Shown piece after piece: positions 43,758 to 52,213 of a stretch of DNA of 64,000 bases. The notes beneath the pieces are model-generated. The model did not search any database. It worked only from the letters and a program-made list of their open reading frames with translations, and was not told where the DNA came from. The stretch is taken from assembly GCF_028293835.1 (NCBI RefSeq), contig NZ_JAQGNX010000183.1:1-64000 (forward strand), written 5' to 3'. A program made the translations under genes and the position numbers. How positions within the stretch are numbered: position 1 is the stretch's first letter; each line of letters begins with the position of its first letter. Source of the DNA: Pseudomonas sp. (GTDB taxonomy: Bacteria; Pseudomonadota; Gammaproteobacteria; Pseudomonadales; Pseudomonadaceae).

Positions 43758-44270
43758 ATGGGTTGGGATGAAGTGGGATCGACCGTTTGCCCGGTTGCGA
43801 AGTCTCTGTCAGTCATTGGCGATCGCTGGACGCTTTTGATCATGAGAGAACTGAGTCTGGGTGTTCGTCGTTTCGACGATATCCAGGCTCAGTTGGGCGC
43901 TTCCTCGTACCTGCTATCGACCAGGCTCAAGCGTCTGGAGAAAGACGGGGTTATCGAGCGTCGTCTGTATAACGAAAAACCTCAACGCTACGAGTACCAT
44001 GCCACCGCAAAGGGGCGGGCGCTGGACCCTATTCTGCTGATGCTACGCGCATGGGGCATGACTTATTGCGGGCATACGGATGATGAACCCGCAGTTACTC
44101 TGACGTATAAAGCCACGGGCGAAGTGGTCGACGAGAATTGGAAAATTCCTGAAACTGAATGGCCTTTCTCCCTGGATGTACTTGAGAGTGTAATGGGCGA
44201 AGCGTTCACGAAAGAGCGTGAAGAGAAGCGTCGACTGTTCCGTAAGTCCAAAAAAAACGAAGTGAACTAG
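43758..44270 (+). CDS. HxlR-family transcriptional regulator
   Basis: This 170-residue regulator has a winged HTH, with CPVAKSLSVIGDRWTLLIMR and the recognition region FDDIQAQLGASSYLLSTRL. Cys11 lies in the N-terminal STVCPVAK segment, the position used as a redox or electrophile sensor in several HxlR proteins. The C-terminal ~70 residues are an extra domain, longer than in minimal members. An MFS transporter gene follows 25 bp downstream, so the two likely form a regulator-efflux unit. Confidence 0.87.
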   Translation: MGWDEVGSTVCPVAKSLSVIGDRWTLLIMRELSLGVRRFDDIQAQLGASSYLLSTRLKRLEKDGVIERRLYNEKPQRYEYHATAKGRALDPILLMLRAWGMTYCGHTDDEPAVTLTYKATGEVVDENWKIPETEWPFSLDVLESVMGEAFTKEREEKRRLFRKSKKNEVN

Positions 44271-44295
44271 CTTCTGACGTTTAGAAGGACGTTGC

Positions 44296-45447
44296 ATGAC
44301 TTCAATTAACATGGCTGCGTCGAATGTTTCTGCCCGCCGAGAGCAGCTTTCTACGCGCATCGCCTTTTTTATTGCCGGTTTCAGTATCGCGGCATGGGCG
44401 CCGTTGGTGCCCTATGCCAAGGCACGTGTCGGCTTGAATGACGGCACCCTTGGCCTGTTGCTGCTGGCCCTCGGGATTGGCTCGATTATCGCCATGCCGC
44501 TGGCGGGAATACTGGCCGGGCGTTTTGGCTGTCGGATTGTGTTAGTCGTTTCCAGTGTTGTGATCTGTCTGTGCCTGCCGTTATTGGCGACACTCTCTAG
44601 CTTGCCGCCACTGATTGCCGTTTTGTTTGTGTTCGGCGCAAGCATGGGGGCCTTGGATTGCACGGTGAATATTCAGGCGATTATCGTCGAGCGGGCCAGC
44701 GGCAAGACTATGATGTCGGGCTTCCATGGCTTGTTCAGCCTTGGCGGGATCATCGGAGCAGGCGTCGTCACCGGTATGCTCAGCGTCGGCGCTACACCGT
44801 TGATAGCGATGTGGGTGGTAGTGGCATTTATTGTCATAGCGCTACTAAAAGCCTCGCCGCATTTCTTGACCTCCGGTAGCGAAAGCAAGGGCCCAGCGTT
44901 TGCCATACCTCATGGCATCGTGCTGTTTATCGGGTTGCTGTGCATGACCGTCTTCTTGACCGAAGGCGCCATGCTGGACTGGAGTGCGGTGTACCTAAGC
45001 TCCATGCGCAGCGTTGATCCGGCGTATGCGGGCCTGGGTTATGCGCTGTTCGCCCTGACCATGACCATCGGCCGTCTGTTCGGTGATGCCATCGTACGCC
45101 GGGTCGGCACTAATCGAATAATTGTCCTCGGCGGCCTGTGCGCCTCGGTCGGATTGACCGTGGCTACCCTCATCCCGGCCTGGGAGGCAACGCTGCTGGG
45201 TTACGCGCTGGTGGGGGCGGGCTGCTCCAATATTGTGCCAGTGCTGTACAGCGCGGTCGGGCGGCAAACAGTCATGCCGGAAACCCTCGCTGTCCCGGCG
45301 ATTACCACCTTGGGTTACGGCGGGATCCTCGCGGGTCCGGCGGCCATCGGCTTCGTCGCCCACGCCAGTAGCCTTGACCTGGCTTTTCTAAGCATTGCCG
45401 TGCTGCTACTGGGCGTGGCGGTGGGCGGCAAAATGCTTAAGGTATGA
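44296..45447 (+). CDS. MFS transporter
   Basis: This 383-residue major facilitator protein has about twelve membrane segments. The early block GFSIAAWAPLVPYAKARVGL and the later TMTIGRLFGDAIVRRVGTNR are like those of sugar or small-molecule efflux MFS members related to YbjJ. It lies 25 bp after the HxlR gene and is probably controlled by it. The substrate is unknown, and no clear terminator is visible before the convergent AhpD-like gene. Confidence 0.88.
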   Translation: MTSINMAASNVSARREQLSTRIAFFIAGFSIAAWAPLVPYAKARVGLNDGTLGLLLLALGIGSIIAMPLAGILAGRFGCRIVLVVSSVVICLCLPLLATLSSLPPLIAVLFVFGASMGALDCTVNIQAIIVERASGKTMMSGFHGLFSLGGIIGAGVVTGMLSVGATPLIAMWVVVAFIVIALLKASPHFLTSGSESKGPAFAIPHGIVLFIGLLCMTVFLTEGAMLDWSAVYLSSMRSVDPAYAGLGYALFALTMTIGRLFGDAIVRRVGTNRIIVLGGLCASVGLTVATLIPAWEATLLGYALVGAGCSNIVPVLYSAVGRQTVMPETLAVPAITTLGYGGILAGPAAIGFVAHASSLDLAFLSIAVLLLGVAVGGKMLKV

Positions 45448-45538
45448 GCCAATACCCGCAGAGAACCCTGAGCAGCGTGTTGACGAAGGTCCTTGGCGTC
45501 GCCTGCGCCCATCGTGCCATCGGCAGGCGATAACGGCC

Positions 45539-45976
45539 TTACTCCGGGGTCATTGCGAAGCCAACACCGAAACGATTCCAGGCATTGATGGTGGCGATTG
45601 CCAGGGTCAGGTTAACGACTTCGGCTTCGCTGAAATGTTCCAGCAGGGTCTGGTACTGGTCCTGGGGTGCGTGCTGAATCGACAGCAGCGTCAGGCTTTC
45701 AACCCACGCCAGTGCGGCGCGTTCACGGGGCGTGAACAGCTTGGTTTCTTCCCAGACGCACAGGGTTTGCAAGCGCGCTTCAGTTTCACCGGCTTTGCGT
45801 GCATCGTTGGCGTGCATGTTTACGCAGTATGCGCAGCCATTGAGTTGCGAAGCCCGCAGGCGAACCAGTTCCAGCAGTGAACTTTCCAGTCCGCATTTAC
45901 CCACGGCCTGTTCCATGCCCATCATTGCCTTGAACGCTTCCGGTGCTGCTTTGCCCCACTGAATTCGGCTGTTCAT
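45539..45976 (-). CDS. Carboxymuconolactone decarboxylase/AhpD-like protein
   Basis: This 145-residue helical protein has the peroxidase-type motif LNGCAYCVNMHANDAR, with the Cys48/Cys51 pair and His55 of the AhpD core, and the upstream Glu in LLELVRLRASQ. It is therefore more like AhpD alkylhydroperoxidase relatives than the decarboxylase, which lacks the Cys pair. It may reduce peroxides through its disulfide. The gene is divergent from the dehalogenase-like hydrolase gene, sharing a 211-bp region that holds a 12-bp palindrome. Confidence 0.88.
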   Translation of the reverse strand: MNSRIQWGKAAPEAFKAMMGMEQAVGKCGLESSLLELVRLRASQLNGCAYCVNMHANDARKAGETEARLQTLCVWEETKLFTPRERAALAWVESLTLLSIQHAPQDQYQTLLEHFSEAEVVNLTLAIATINAWNRFGVGFAMTPE

Positions 45977-46084
45977 TGCGTTGTCTCCATCGTTATCGCC
46001 CAGTTTGGCGTGGGGTTACAGTAGCGTCCTCGGCAGTAAGTTCGAATAGCCAATTCCGGGTGAATCCTTGGGTCCAATTCGTAA

Positions 46085-46096
46085 TTGCTTAAGCAA
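46085..46096. promoter_or_regulatory. Palindrome between the AhpD-like and hydrolase genes
   Basis: TTGCTTAAGCAA is a perfect 12-bp palindrome midway between the two divergent starts. A second imperfect repeat, CGTTTTACG (46122-46130) with CGTAAACG (46137-46144), lies closer to the hydrolase. Either could be a regulator site; no regulator gene is adjacent. Confidence 0.35.
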
Positions 46097-46187
46097 ACAC
46101 ATTTCATGAACGAGGGCGCCACGTTTTACGCCTTGTCGTAAACGCTCAACACTTTAGGCTATCGTCAACAATCACAAGGAGCCTTCC

Positions 46188-47063
46188 ATGTTTGCTGGAT
46201 TCGAAAAGCATACGCGCCATGTCAACGGCGTAGAAATCGCCTACCGTATCGGTGGCTCAGGCCCGGGCCTGTTGCTGTTGCATGGTCATCCACAAACCCA
46301 CGTCATCTGGCACAAAGTCGCGCAAACCCTGGCCAGACAGTTCACCGTGGTCGCCGCCGACCTGCGCGGCTATGGCGACAGCAGTAAGCCGTTGGCAGAC
46401 GCCGAACATAGCCTGTACTCCAAGCGCGAGATGGGTCGCGACAACGTAGCGTTGATGCACGAGCTGGGCTTTTCGAATTTTTCGGTATTGGCCCATGACC
46501 GAGGCGCGCGAGTGGCCCACAGATTGGCCCTGGATCATCCACAGAGCGTAAACCGTATGGTGCTGCTGGACATCGCGCCAACCTTGTCCATGTACAGCCA
46601 AACCACCGAAGCCTTCGCCCGCGCTTATTGGCATTGGTTTTTCCTGATTCGCCCGGCGCCGCTGCCGGAAACATTGATCGAGGCCAATCCCGAACAGTTC
46701 TTGCGCAGCGTCATGGGCAGCCGTAGCGCAGGCATGGCGCCGTTTACCGACGAAGCCTTCAGCGAATACCTGCGCTGCCTGACACTGCCAGGAACCGCCC
46801 GCGGGATCTGCGAAGACTACCGCGCCAGCGCCAGTATCGATCTTGAGTACGACCGTGCCGATATCGCCGCGGGCAATCAGCTGCAACTGCCGTTGATGGT
46901 GCTGTGGGGAACGGAGGGGATCGTCGGTCGCTGCTTCGACCCGCTCAAAGAATGGCGGCAGGTGGCCACCAACGTGCGGGGTAAAGCCATAGCCGCCGGA
47001 CATTACATCCCTGAAGAGGCGCCAGAATTGCTGTTGGCTGAGGTGCTGCCGTTTCTGAGTTGA
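46188..47063 (+). CDS. Fluoroacetate/haloacetate dehalogenase-like hydrolase
   Basis: This 291-residue alpha/beta hydrolase has all the residues known for fluoroacetate dehalogenase. The nucleophile Asp104 and carboxylate-binding Arg105 and Arg108 lie in LAHDRGARVAHRLALDHP. Asp128 is in LLDIAP, the halide-site His149-Trp150 in AYWHWFFL, Tyr211 in CEDYRASAS, and the catalytic His272 in AAGHYIPEEAPE. Spacing follows the Rhodopseudomonas enzyme with a constant offset of 6 to 8. It probably hydrolyses haloacetates to glycolate plus halide; epoxide-hydrolase-like activity is the alternative. AAGGAG sits before the start. Confidence 0.82.
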   Translation: MFAGFEKHTRHVNGVEIAYRIGGSGPGLLLLHGHPQTHVIWHKVAQTLARQFTVVAADLRGYGDSSKPLADAEHSLYSKREMGRDNVALMHELGFSNFSVLAHDRGARVAHRLALDHPQSVNRMVLLDIAPTLSMYSQTTEAFARAYWHWFFLIRPAPLPETLIEANPEQFLRSVMGSRSAGMAPFTDEAFSEYLRCLTLPGTARGICEDYRASASIDLEYDRADIAAGNQLQLPLMVLWGTEGIVGRCFDPLKEWRQVATNVRGKAIAAGHYIPEEAPELLLAEVLPFLS

Positions 47064-47098
47064 GTATCCCAATCGGCACTTACTTGCAGTGTACAAGG

Positions 47099-47215
47099 GC
47101 GTTTGCCCGCGATCGGCTGCCCAGCAGTCGTGAACCAGCGTGCTCGGTTTCGCAATGAAATCGAGTTCGGGCGTTTGGGACCGCTTCGCAGTCCATCGCG
47201 GGCAAGCGCTCCTAC
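47099..47215. repeat. Inverted REP pair (BIME/REPIN-like)
   Basis: GCGTTTGCCCGCGATCGGC starts at 47099, and the inverted partner (GCGCTTGCCCGCGATGGAC on the minus strand) ends near 47215 with GTAGGA. These are Pseudomonas REP sequences in opposite orientation around about 70 bp. They lie between the dehalogenase-like gene and a small membrane-protein gene. Confidence 0.75.
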
Positions 47216-47245
47216 CGAGATCTGGGCAAGGCTTCGAATCTGTCG

Positions 47246-47356
47246 TTATTTGTGCTTCTTGACCTTGGTGGTGCGGAGGAAATCAAGGTAGAAATTAACC
47301 GCACCTAGCACTGCAATGGCGAACAAGGCAAACATACCGATTTGACTGTTGCTCAT
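47246..47356 (-). CDS. 36-residue single-pass membrane protein
   Basis: A short frame on the minus strand encodes MSNSQIGMFALFAIAVLGAV followed by NFYLDFLRTTKVKKHK. Residues 6-22 form one hydrophobic segment, and the C-terminus is basic, predicting an N-out, C-in inner-membrane protein. GGAGGA at 47361-47366 is a near-perfect Shine-Dalgarno 4 bases before the ATG, which argues strongly that it is translated. An AT-rich stretch GATAATAATTAATC (near 47386) upstream may hold its promoter. I do not recognise a family. Too short for usual gene callers. Confidence 0.65.
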   Translation of the reverse strand: MSNSQIGMFALFAIAVLGAVNFYLDFLRTTKVKKHK

Positions 47357-47490
47357 GGCGTCCTCCGGATGGATCTGAAAGCGATTGATAATAATTAATC
47401 CAAATCGCCGGAGAAGGGAATGGGCTTTACCCGAGCTTTACAGATCCGCCCTTAACTTTACGACAACGGGACCAATAGGGGGCTGCAACG

Positions 47491-48411
47491 ATGTCTATAC
47501 CAAGCATTCAGTACATTCGGACTTCTACGCTTGAGGTGGGTTATGAGTCTTACGGAGACCTGGCAGGCAAGCATGCAGCAGTCGCCATCCTGCTCCATGG
47601 CTTTCCTTACGACCCTCGGAGCTATGTAGAGCTTGCTCCGCTGTTAGCCGCACAGGGTTATCGCGTCATCGTGCCGTACCTCCGTGGGTATGGACCGACC
47701 CGTTTTCTATCAACCGAAACCCCGCGATCAGGCCAGCAAGCTGCGTTGGGTAACGACCTCCTGGAACTGATGGATGCACTCGGTATCGCCAGGGCCACCT
47801 TGGTGGGATACGACTGGGGAGGCCGCGCGGCGTGTATTGTCGCGGCCCTTTGGCCGTCCAGGGTAAACGCTTTGGTCACCGGTAATGGCTACAACATTCA
47901 GGACATTCCCGGTTCCGCCCAGCCCAAAAGCCCCCAGGCCGAATACCGTCATTGGTATCAGTATTACTTCCATACCCCCCGTGGACGAGCAGGCCTTGAG
48001 GCCAACCGCAAAGCGTTCTGCCGGTTGTTATGGGAGCTGTGGTCGCCTTCCTGGGCGTTCTCCGACGCCACCTACGAACAGACCGCCCAATCGTTCGAGA
48101 GCCCAGACTTTGTCGATGTCGTCATCCAGTCGTATCAGCACCGTTACGGCTATGCGGCGGGCGATCCGGCCCTTGAATCCATGGAGAAAATGCTGGCTGC
48201 CCAGCCGGTCATTGACGTTCCGACTGTTTCGTTCTGGGGGCTCAATGACGGAGTCAGCGTGGCGCCGGAGATTGACGACGATGCCGTGCATTTTTCCAGC
48301 TTCTACGAAAGACGGCTGTTGACCGGGATAGGCCATAACATCCCTCAAGAAGCGCCCCATGACGTTTTGAACGCCGTGCTCGACCTTGCGGCATATTCTC
48401 TAAAGTCCTGA
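47491..48411 (+). CDS. Alpha/beta hydrolase, epoxide-hydrolase-like
   Basis: This 306-residue alpha/beta hydrolase has the oxyanion segment LLHGFPYDPRSY, the nucleophile Asp108 in LVGYDWGGRAACIVAALWP and the catalytic His in GIGHNIPQEAP near residue 286. An Asp nucleophile in a GYDWGG elbow is typical of epoxide hydrolases and haloalkane dehalogenases; the lid carries HWYQYYFHTPRGR. The substrate cannot be named. It is a distant relative of the dehalogenase-like gene 430 bp upstream. A REPIN follows its stop. Confidence 0.82.
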   Translation: MSIPSIQYIRTSTLEVGYESYGDLAGKHAAVAILLHGFPYDPRSYVELAPLLAAQGYRVIVPYLRGYGPTRFLSTETPRSGQQAALGNDLLELMDALGIARATLVGYDWGGRAACIVAALWPSRVNALVTGNGYNIQDIPGSAQPKSPQAEYRHWYQYYFHTPRGRAGLEANRKAFCRLLWELWSPSWAFSDATYEQTAQSFESPDFVDVVIQSYQHRYGYAAGDPALESMEKMLAAQPVIDVPTVSFWGLNDGVSVAPEIDDDAVHFSSFYERRLLTGIGHNIPQEAPHDVLNAVLDLAAYSLKS

Positions 48412-48426
48412 GCCATCCCCGGATTC

Positions 48427-48488
48427 TGTAGGAATTGCCGAAGGCTGCGATAGGTCCGGAAAGATCGCAGCCTTCGGCCGCTCTTACA
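48427..48488. repeat. REPIN (inverted REP doublet)
   Basis: TGCCGAAGGCTGCGAT near 48436 is answered by ATCGCAGCCTTCGGC ending near 48478, with GTAGGA/CTCTTAC at the outer ends. It is a compact Pseudomonas REP hairpin 15 bp after the hydrolase stop. The same sequence family recurs at 52086. Confidence 0.8.
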
Positions 48489-48591
48489 GTTGATTCTCCG
48501 TTCGACCCATACCCTTCACGCCCGTCTAGCGGCAATCCGCCATCAGCCGCTGGTGGGTAAATCTAAAAAAAGATTGGATAATCACAAAATA

Positions 48592-48607
48592 TGTTATTAA
48601 AGTAACA
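48592..48607 (+). promoter_or_regulatory. DeoR-type operator upstream of deoK
   Basis: The 16-bp palindrome TGTTATTAAAGTAACA has the TGTTA-N6-TAACA form of the E. coli DeoR operator (TGTTAGAATTCTAACA). It lies 57 bp before the deoK-like ATG, inside an AT-rich promoter region. It is a probable binding site for the DeoR-family repressor encoded at 52214. Confidence 0.65.
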
Positions 48608-48663
48608 AAAAACAACAATGCATCGAGCGGTTAGTCCTCGGTGCAGATGAGGTCACCAGAACA

Positions 48664-49602
48664 ATGAGTAAGATCGCGGTTATCGGCAGCAACATGGTGG
48701 ACTTAATCACCTACATCGACCGAATGCCTCGTCAGGGCGAGACCCTCGAAGCGCCTGGTTTTGCCATGGGCTGCGGCGGCAAGGGGGCCAATCAGGCAGT
48801 CGCGGCCGCCAAGTTGGGCGCAGAAGTCGTCATGGTGAGCAAGGTTGGCGACGACGTGTTTGCTAACAACACGTTGGCCAATTTTCAGTTGTTTGGCATT
48901 GACACCCAGCACGTGACCCGCGTTCCGGGGGTTTCCAGCGGCGTTGCGCCGATCTTCGTCAGAAACGACTCTCACAACAGCATCCTGATCATCAAAGGCG
49001 CCAATGCGCATCTGAAGCCTGCTGATATCGACGCCGCAGACGCCGCGCTGCGTGACTGCGCATTGATTGTCGTGCAGTTGGAGATCGAGCTGGAAACGGT
49101 CTACCACGCCATCGAGTTTGGCAAACTGCACGGCATCCCGGTACTGCTCAATCCAGCGCCTGCCTTGGCCGGGCTGAGCCGTAGGCACCTGGCACAGCTC
49201 GACTTTCTGATCCCTAACGAAACCGAACTGGCGTTGATCAGCGGTCAGCAGGTGACCTCGCCGGAGTCAGCCTTAAGCGCCGCGCGGCGATTGGTGGAGG
49301 ATGGCATCCGCCACGTCATCGTGACCTTGGGCGAGAAGGGCGCATTGTACGTTGGCGAGGAAGGTGAATTCCGCGTCAACGGCCAGATCGTGGCCGCGCT
49401 GGACACTACCGGTGCTGGCGACGCATTCATTGGTTGCTTTGCTCATCACTGGACCCAAACCCGCGACATCAAACACGCCATGACCCTTGCCGTGGCCTAT
49501 TCCGCCTGCTCGGTCACCGGGCTCGGCACCCAGACTTCCTACCCTGACACGCTGAAGTTTGCTGAGTTTGTGCAAAACCACGTTCTGGAGCACCAGGCTT
49601 GA
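48664..49602 (+). CDS. deoK: Deoxyribokinase-like PfkB-family sugar kinase
   Basis: This 312-residue ribokinase-family protein has N-terminal AVIGSNMVDLITYIDRMP, the sugar-binding GGKGANQAVAAAKLGA, and the ATP-site and catalytic base DTTGAGDAFIGCFAHHW. The VIGSNMVDLITY start and the order kinase-permease-mutarotase-like-DeoR match Salmonella deoxyribokinase DeoK better than RbsK. It would convert 2-deoxyribose (or ribose) to the 5-phosphate. It heads a three-gene operon; the permease begins 39 bp later. The deoK name is by synteny and motif, not search. Confidence 0.8.
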   Translation: MSKIAVIGSNMVDLITYIDRMPRQGETLEAPGFAMGCGGKGANQAVAAAKLGAEVVMVSKVGDDVFANNTLANFQLFGIDTQHVTRVPGVSSGVAPIFVRNDSHNSILIIKGANAHLKPADIDAADAALRDCALIVVQLEIELETVYHAIEFGKLHGIPVLLNPAPALAGLSRRHLAQLDFLIPNETELALISGQQVTSPESALSAARRLVEDGIRHVIVTLGEKGALYVGEEGEFRVNGQIVAALDTTGAGDAFIGCFAHHWTQTRDIKHAMTLAVAYSACSVTGLGTQTSYPDTLKFAEFVQNHVLEHQA

Positions 49603-49641
49603 CCTGCTTGTTTCAATCCATGCATTTCACGGAGAACAATA

Positions 49642-50973
49642 ATGACTAAGCCTGCGCTCCAACAAACGCCGGACGGGTTCTACCTGAACCGAACGCCCTG
49701 GTTTGCCTTCCTGCTGCTGTGCAGTATTTTCGCCCTGTGGGCGGCGGCTGCCAGCATGAACGACGTGCTGATCGCACAGTTCAAAAAAGCTTTTCTGCTC
49801 AGCGATTTCCAGACCGCTTTCGTCCAGTCGGCGTTCTATCTGGGTTATTTCTTTGTCGCGATTCCAGCAGCGATGGTGGTACGGCGCTTCAGCTACAAAA
49901 CCACCATCCTCGTCGGTCTGCTGCTGTACATGTTCGGCTGTCTGCTGTTCTTCCCCGCAGCATCCACCGCCAAATACGGCATGTTTTTGTTGGCGCTGTT
50001 TGTGATCGCGGCGGGCTTGTCGTTCCTTGAGACAGCCTGTAACACCTATTCCACCTTGATGGGGCCACGGGAAACCGGTACTCGCCGGTTGAACATTTCC
50101 CAGACCTTTCACCCCTTCGGCGCCATGGCCGGGGTGTACGTCGGCAGCTTTGTGATGTTCAAGGAGAATGACGCCAGTCATGCGCAACTCTTGCAAATGA
50201 GCGCGTCGGATGCGGCGGTCCAGCAGTTGCAGATGATTCAGTCGACCTTGCTGCCGTACAAATGGATGATCGCGGTGTTGGTGCTGATGTTCATTCTGGT
50301 GGCCATCACCAAATTCCCGGCCTGTAAGGGCATCATCAAAGCCAGGGTAACGCAAAGCAGCGTCGGTGACAGCCTGTCGCGCCTGCGCCGTAATCCTCGG
50401 TTCCTGTTTGGCGTATTGGCGCAGTTTCTGTACGTTGGCGCGCAGGTCGGTGTGTGGAGTTTCACCATCCGTTTAGCAATGCAGATGGGCGGGATGAACG
50501 AGCGCAGCGCTTCGTGGTTCTTGCTGACCACCTTTGCCGCCTACTTTGTCGGCAAGGTGATTGCCAACCTGCTGATGCGCAAAATGCATCCGGCCAAAGT
50601 CTTGGCGTTGTATGGGGTGCTGTGTATTGCGCTACTGGCCTATACGATTTTGGTGCCAAATATCTCTGCGGTGTACGCCGCAGTGGGCGTCAGCATTTTC
50701 CTCGGTCCGTGCTGGCCAACCATTTATGGTTTGGCCATTGATGGCTTGGGTGAAGACACCAGCGTTGGCGGATCGCTACTGGTGATGAGCATCGTCGGCG
50801 GCGGGGTGATTCCAATCTTCCAGGGGCTGTTGTCCGATTACACGGGCGGCAACATGCAACTGGCCTACAGCGTGCCGTTGGCATGCTTCCTGGTCATCGT
50901 CGGCTATGCCATGCACTGCTTGCGTCAATCCAGCGACCAGCGCGTGCCGGTGGCTGCGGTGGCGGTCTCATGA
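49642..50973 (+). CDS. deoP: FucP-family MFS sugar:H+ symporter (DeoP-like)
   Basis: This 443-residue symporter of the fucose permease family has about twelve membrane segments. It begins LLLCSIFALWAAAASMNDVL and includes QSAFYLGYFFVAIPAAMVV, ETACNTYSTLMGPRETGTRR and SIFLGPCWPTIYGLAIDGLG. It lies between the sugar kinase and the DUF4432 gene, whose start overlaps its stop (ATGA). The substrate is probably 2-deoxyribose or a related pentose, by analogy with Salmonella DeoP. Confidence 0.82.
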   Translation: MTKPALQQTPDGFYLNRTPWFAFLLLCSIFALWAAAASMNDVLIAQFKKAFLLSDFQTAFVQSAFYLGYFFVAIPAAMVVRRFSYKTTILVGLLLYMFGCLLFFPAASTAKYGMFLLALFVIAAGLSFLETACNTYSTLMGPRETGTRRLNISQTFHPFGAMAGVYVGSFVMFKENDASHAQLLQMSASDAAVQQLQMIQSTLLPYKWMIAVLVLMFILVAITKFPACKGIIKARVTQSSVGDSLSRLRRNPRFLFGVLAQFLYVGAQVGVWSFTIRLAMQMGGMNERSASWFLLTTFAAYFVGKVIANLLMRKMHPAKVLALYGVLCIALLAYTILVPNISAVYAAVGVSIFLGPCWPTIYGLAIDGLGEDTSVGGSLLVMSIVGGGVIPIFQGLLSDYTGGNMQLAYSVPLACFLVIVGYAMHCLRQSSDQRVPVAAVAVS

Positions 50974-52052
50974 CGACCGACTCAGTAAAAAATACGACCA
51001 TTGCGCTGTTTCCGCAGCTGTTTGCAGCGGCCGAAAAGACCTTGCTGACATCGGCTGATTTCACGGTAACAGCCTGGACCTATCCGTCCGGCGTATTGGC
51101 TTTGGCGCTGGAAAACAGCCGTGGACGCGTCGTAGTGTTGCCTTATCAGGGACAAATGGTCTGGTCGGCGGTGTTCGACGGTTGTGATCTGACCATGCGC
51201 AACATGTTCAGCCAGCCGCGGCCCAGCCCGACGGTGATCGGCACCTATGGCTGTTTTATGTTTCACAGTGGGCTGCTGCGAAATGGCTGTCCTGGTCCGG
51301 AAGACAGCCATCCGCTGCACGGCGAGATGCCCTGCGCGCCCATGGACAGCGCCTGGCTGGAAATTGGTGAGGATGCCTCGGGCGCTTTCCTGCGGCTCGG
51401 TGGCGATTACGAATACGTGCAGGGTTTTGGCGATCATTATCGCGCCCGTCCCAGTGTGACCTTGCGTGCGAATTCGGCATTGTTCGATATCGCCATGCAG
51501 GTGACCAATCTGGCCGGCGTGCCCATGGACTTGATGTACATGGCGCACATGAATTACGCCTACGTCGAAGGCGGGCGTTTCGTCGAGCCGCTGGGCATCG
51601 AACAAACCCGAGTGCGCAGCAGCGTACCGGCGCATGTTCGGCCGACACCGGCATGGACGCGTTATATGGCGCAATTGACCGAAGCGCCATCGCGCTTGCA
51701 GGTTCTGGATACGCCTGAGTTGTACGACCCGGAAATCGTCTGTTTCTTCGACGGCGTCCGCGCGGACAGCCAAGGCAATGCGCATTTCCTGTTGAAACAT
51801 CCCCACGGAGCAGCCTTTTACACGCGCTTTAAGCCTGAGCAGTTCGAACACGCCGCACGCTGGATTCTGCACAACAGCGATCAGCAAGTGGCAGCGTTCA
51901 TACTGCCGGCGACGTGCGAGCCCGAGGGTTATCAAGCCGAATCCGCCAAGGGCAACGTACGTTCGTTGGCGGCAGGGGAGAGTGCCCGGTTCAGCGTGAC
52001 TACCGGGTATTTGACCGGGGTTGAACTGCAACGGCTTGAGCAGGGGTTCTGA
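50970..52052 (+). CDS. deoX: DUF4432 aldose-epimerase-like protein (DeoX-like)
   Basis: This 360-residue galactose-mutarotase-fold protein of the DUF4432 type has VVVLPYQGQMVWSAVFDGCD, FHSGLLRNGCPGPEDSHPLH (His likely catalytic), and MYMAHMNYAYVEGGRFVEP. It corresponds by position to DeoX of the Salmonella deoQKPX cluster, thought to interconvert anomers of the sugar. The frame is open from 50883, but the ATG at 50970 overlapping the permease stop is the coupled start. A REPIN follows before the convergent repressor gene. Confidence 0.8.
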   Translation: MTTDSVKNTTIALFPQLFAAAEKTLLTSADFTVTAWTYPSGVLALALENSRGRVVVLPYQGQMVWSAVFDGCDLTMRNMFSQPRPSPTVIGTYGCFMFHSGLLRNGCPGPEDSHPLHGEMPCAPMDSAWLEIGEDASGAFLRLGGDYEYVQGFGDHYRARPSVTLRANSALFDIAMQVTNLAGVPMDLMYMAHMNYAYVEGGRFVEPLGIEQTRVRSSVPAHVRPTPAWTRYMAQLTEAPSRLQVLDTPELYDPEIVCFFDGVRADSQGNAHFLLKHPHGAAFYTRFKPEQFEHAARWILHNSDQQVAAFILPATCEPEGYQAESAKGNVRSLAAGESARFSVTTGYLTGVELQRLEQGF

Positions 52053-52085
52053 TACACGGAGTCTCGACTGTGTTGCCAACCTTTT

Positions 52086-52184
52086 GTAGGAGCTGCCGAA
52101 GGCTGCGATAACGTCGGAACGACTTTCACCGGAATAACGAAAGCGACCGGTGCCCGGTCGATCGCAGCCTTCGGCAGCTCCTAC
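52086..52184. repeat. REPIN (inverted REP doublet) after the deo operon
   Basis: GTAGGAGCTGCCGAAGGCTG starts at 52086, and its exact reverse complement ends at 52184, giving 24-bp or longer arms around about 50 bp. It sits between the convergent deoX-like and repressor genes. Confidence 0.85.
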
Positions 52185-52213
52185 GGAAAATTCCGGGCGA
52201 AATCATTTAGCAA

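Noticed and set aside
47384..47403. AT-rich GATAATAATTAATC stretch resembling a Fur box
   Set aside because: Matches the 19-bp consensus at too few positions and no iron-related gene is adjacent; more likely a promoter region.
50982..52079. 365-codon open frame on the minus strand over the DUF4432 gene
   Set aside because: Shadow frame in GC-rich coding DNA; the plus-strand product is coupled to deoP and has clear family motifs.
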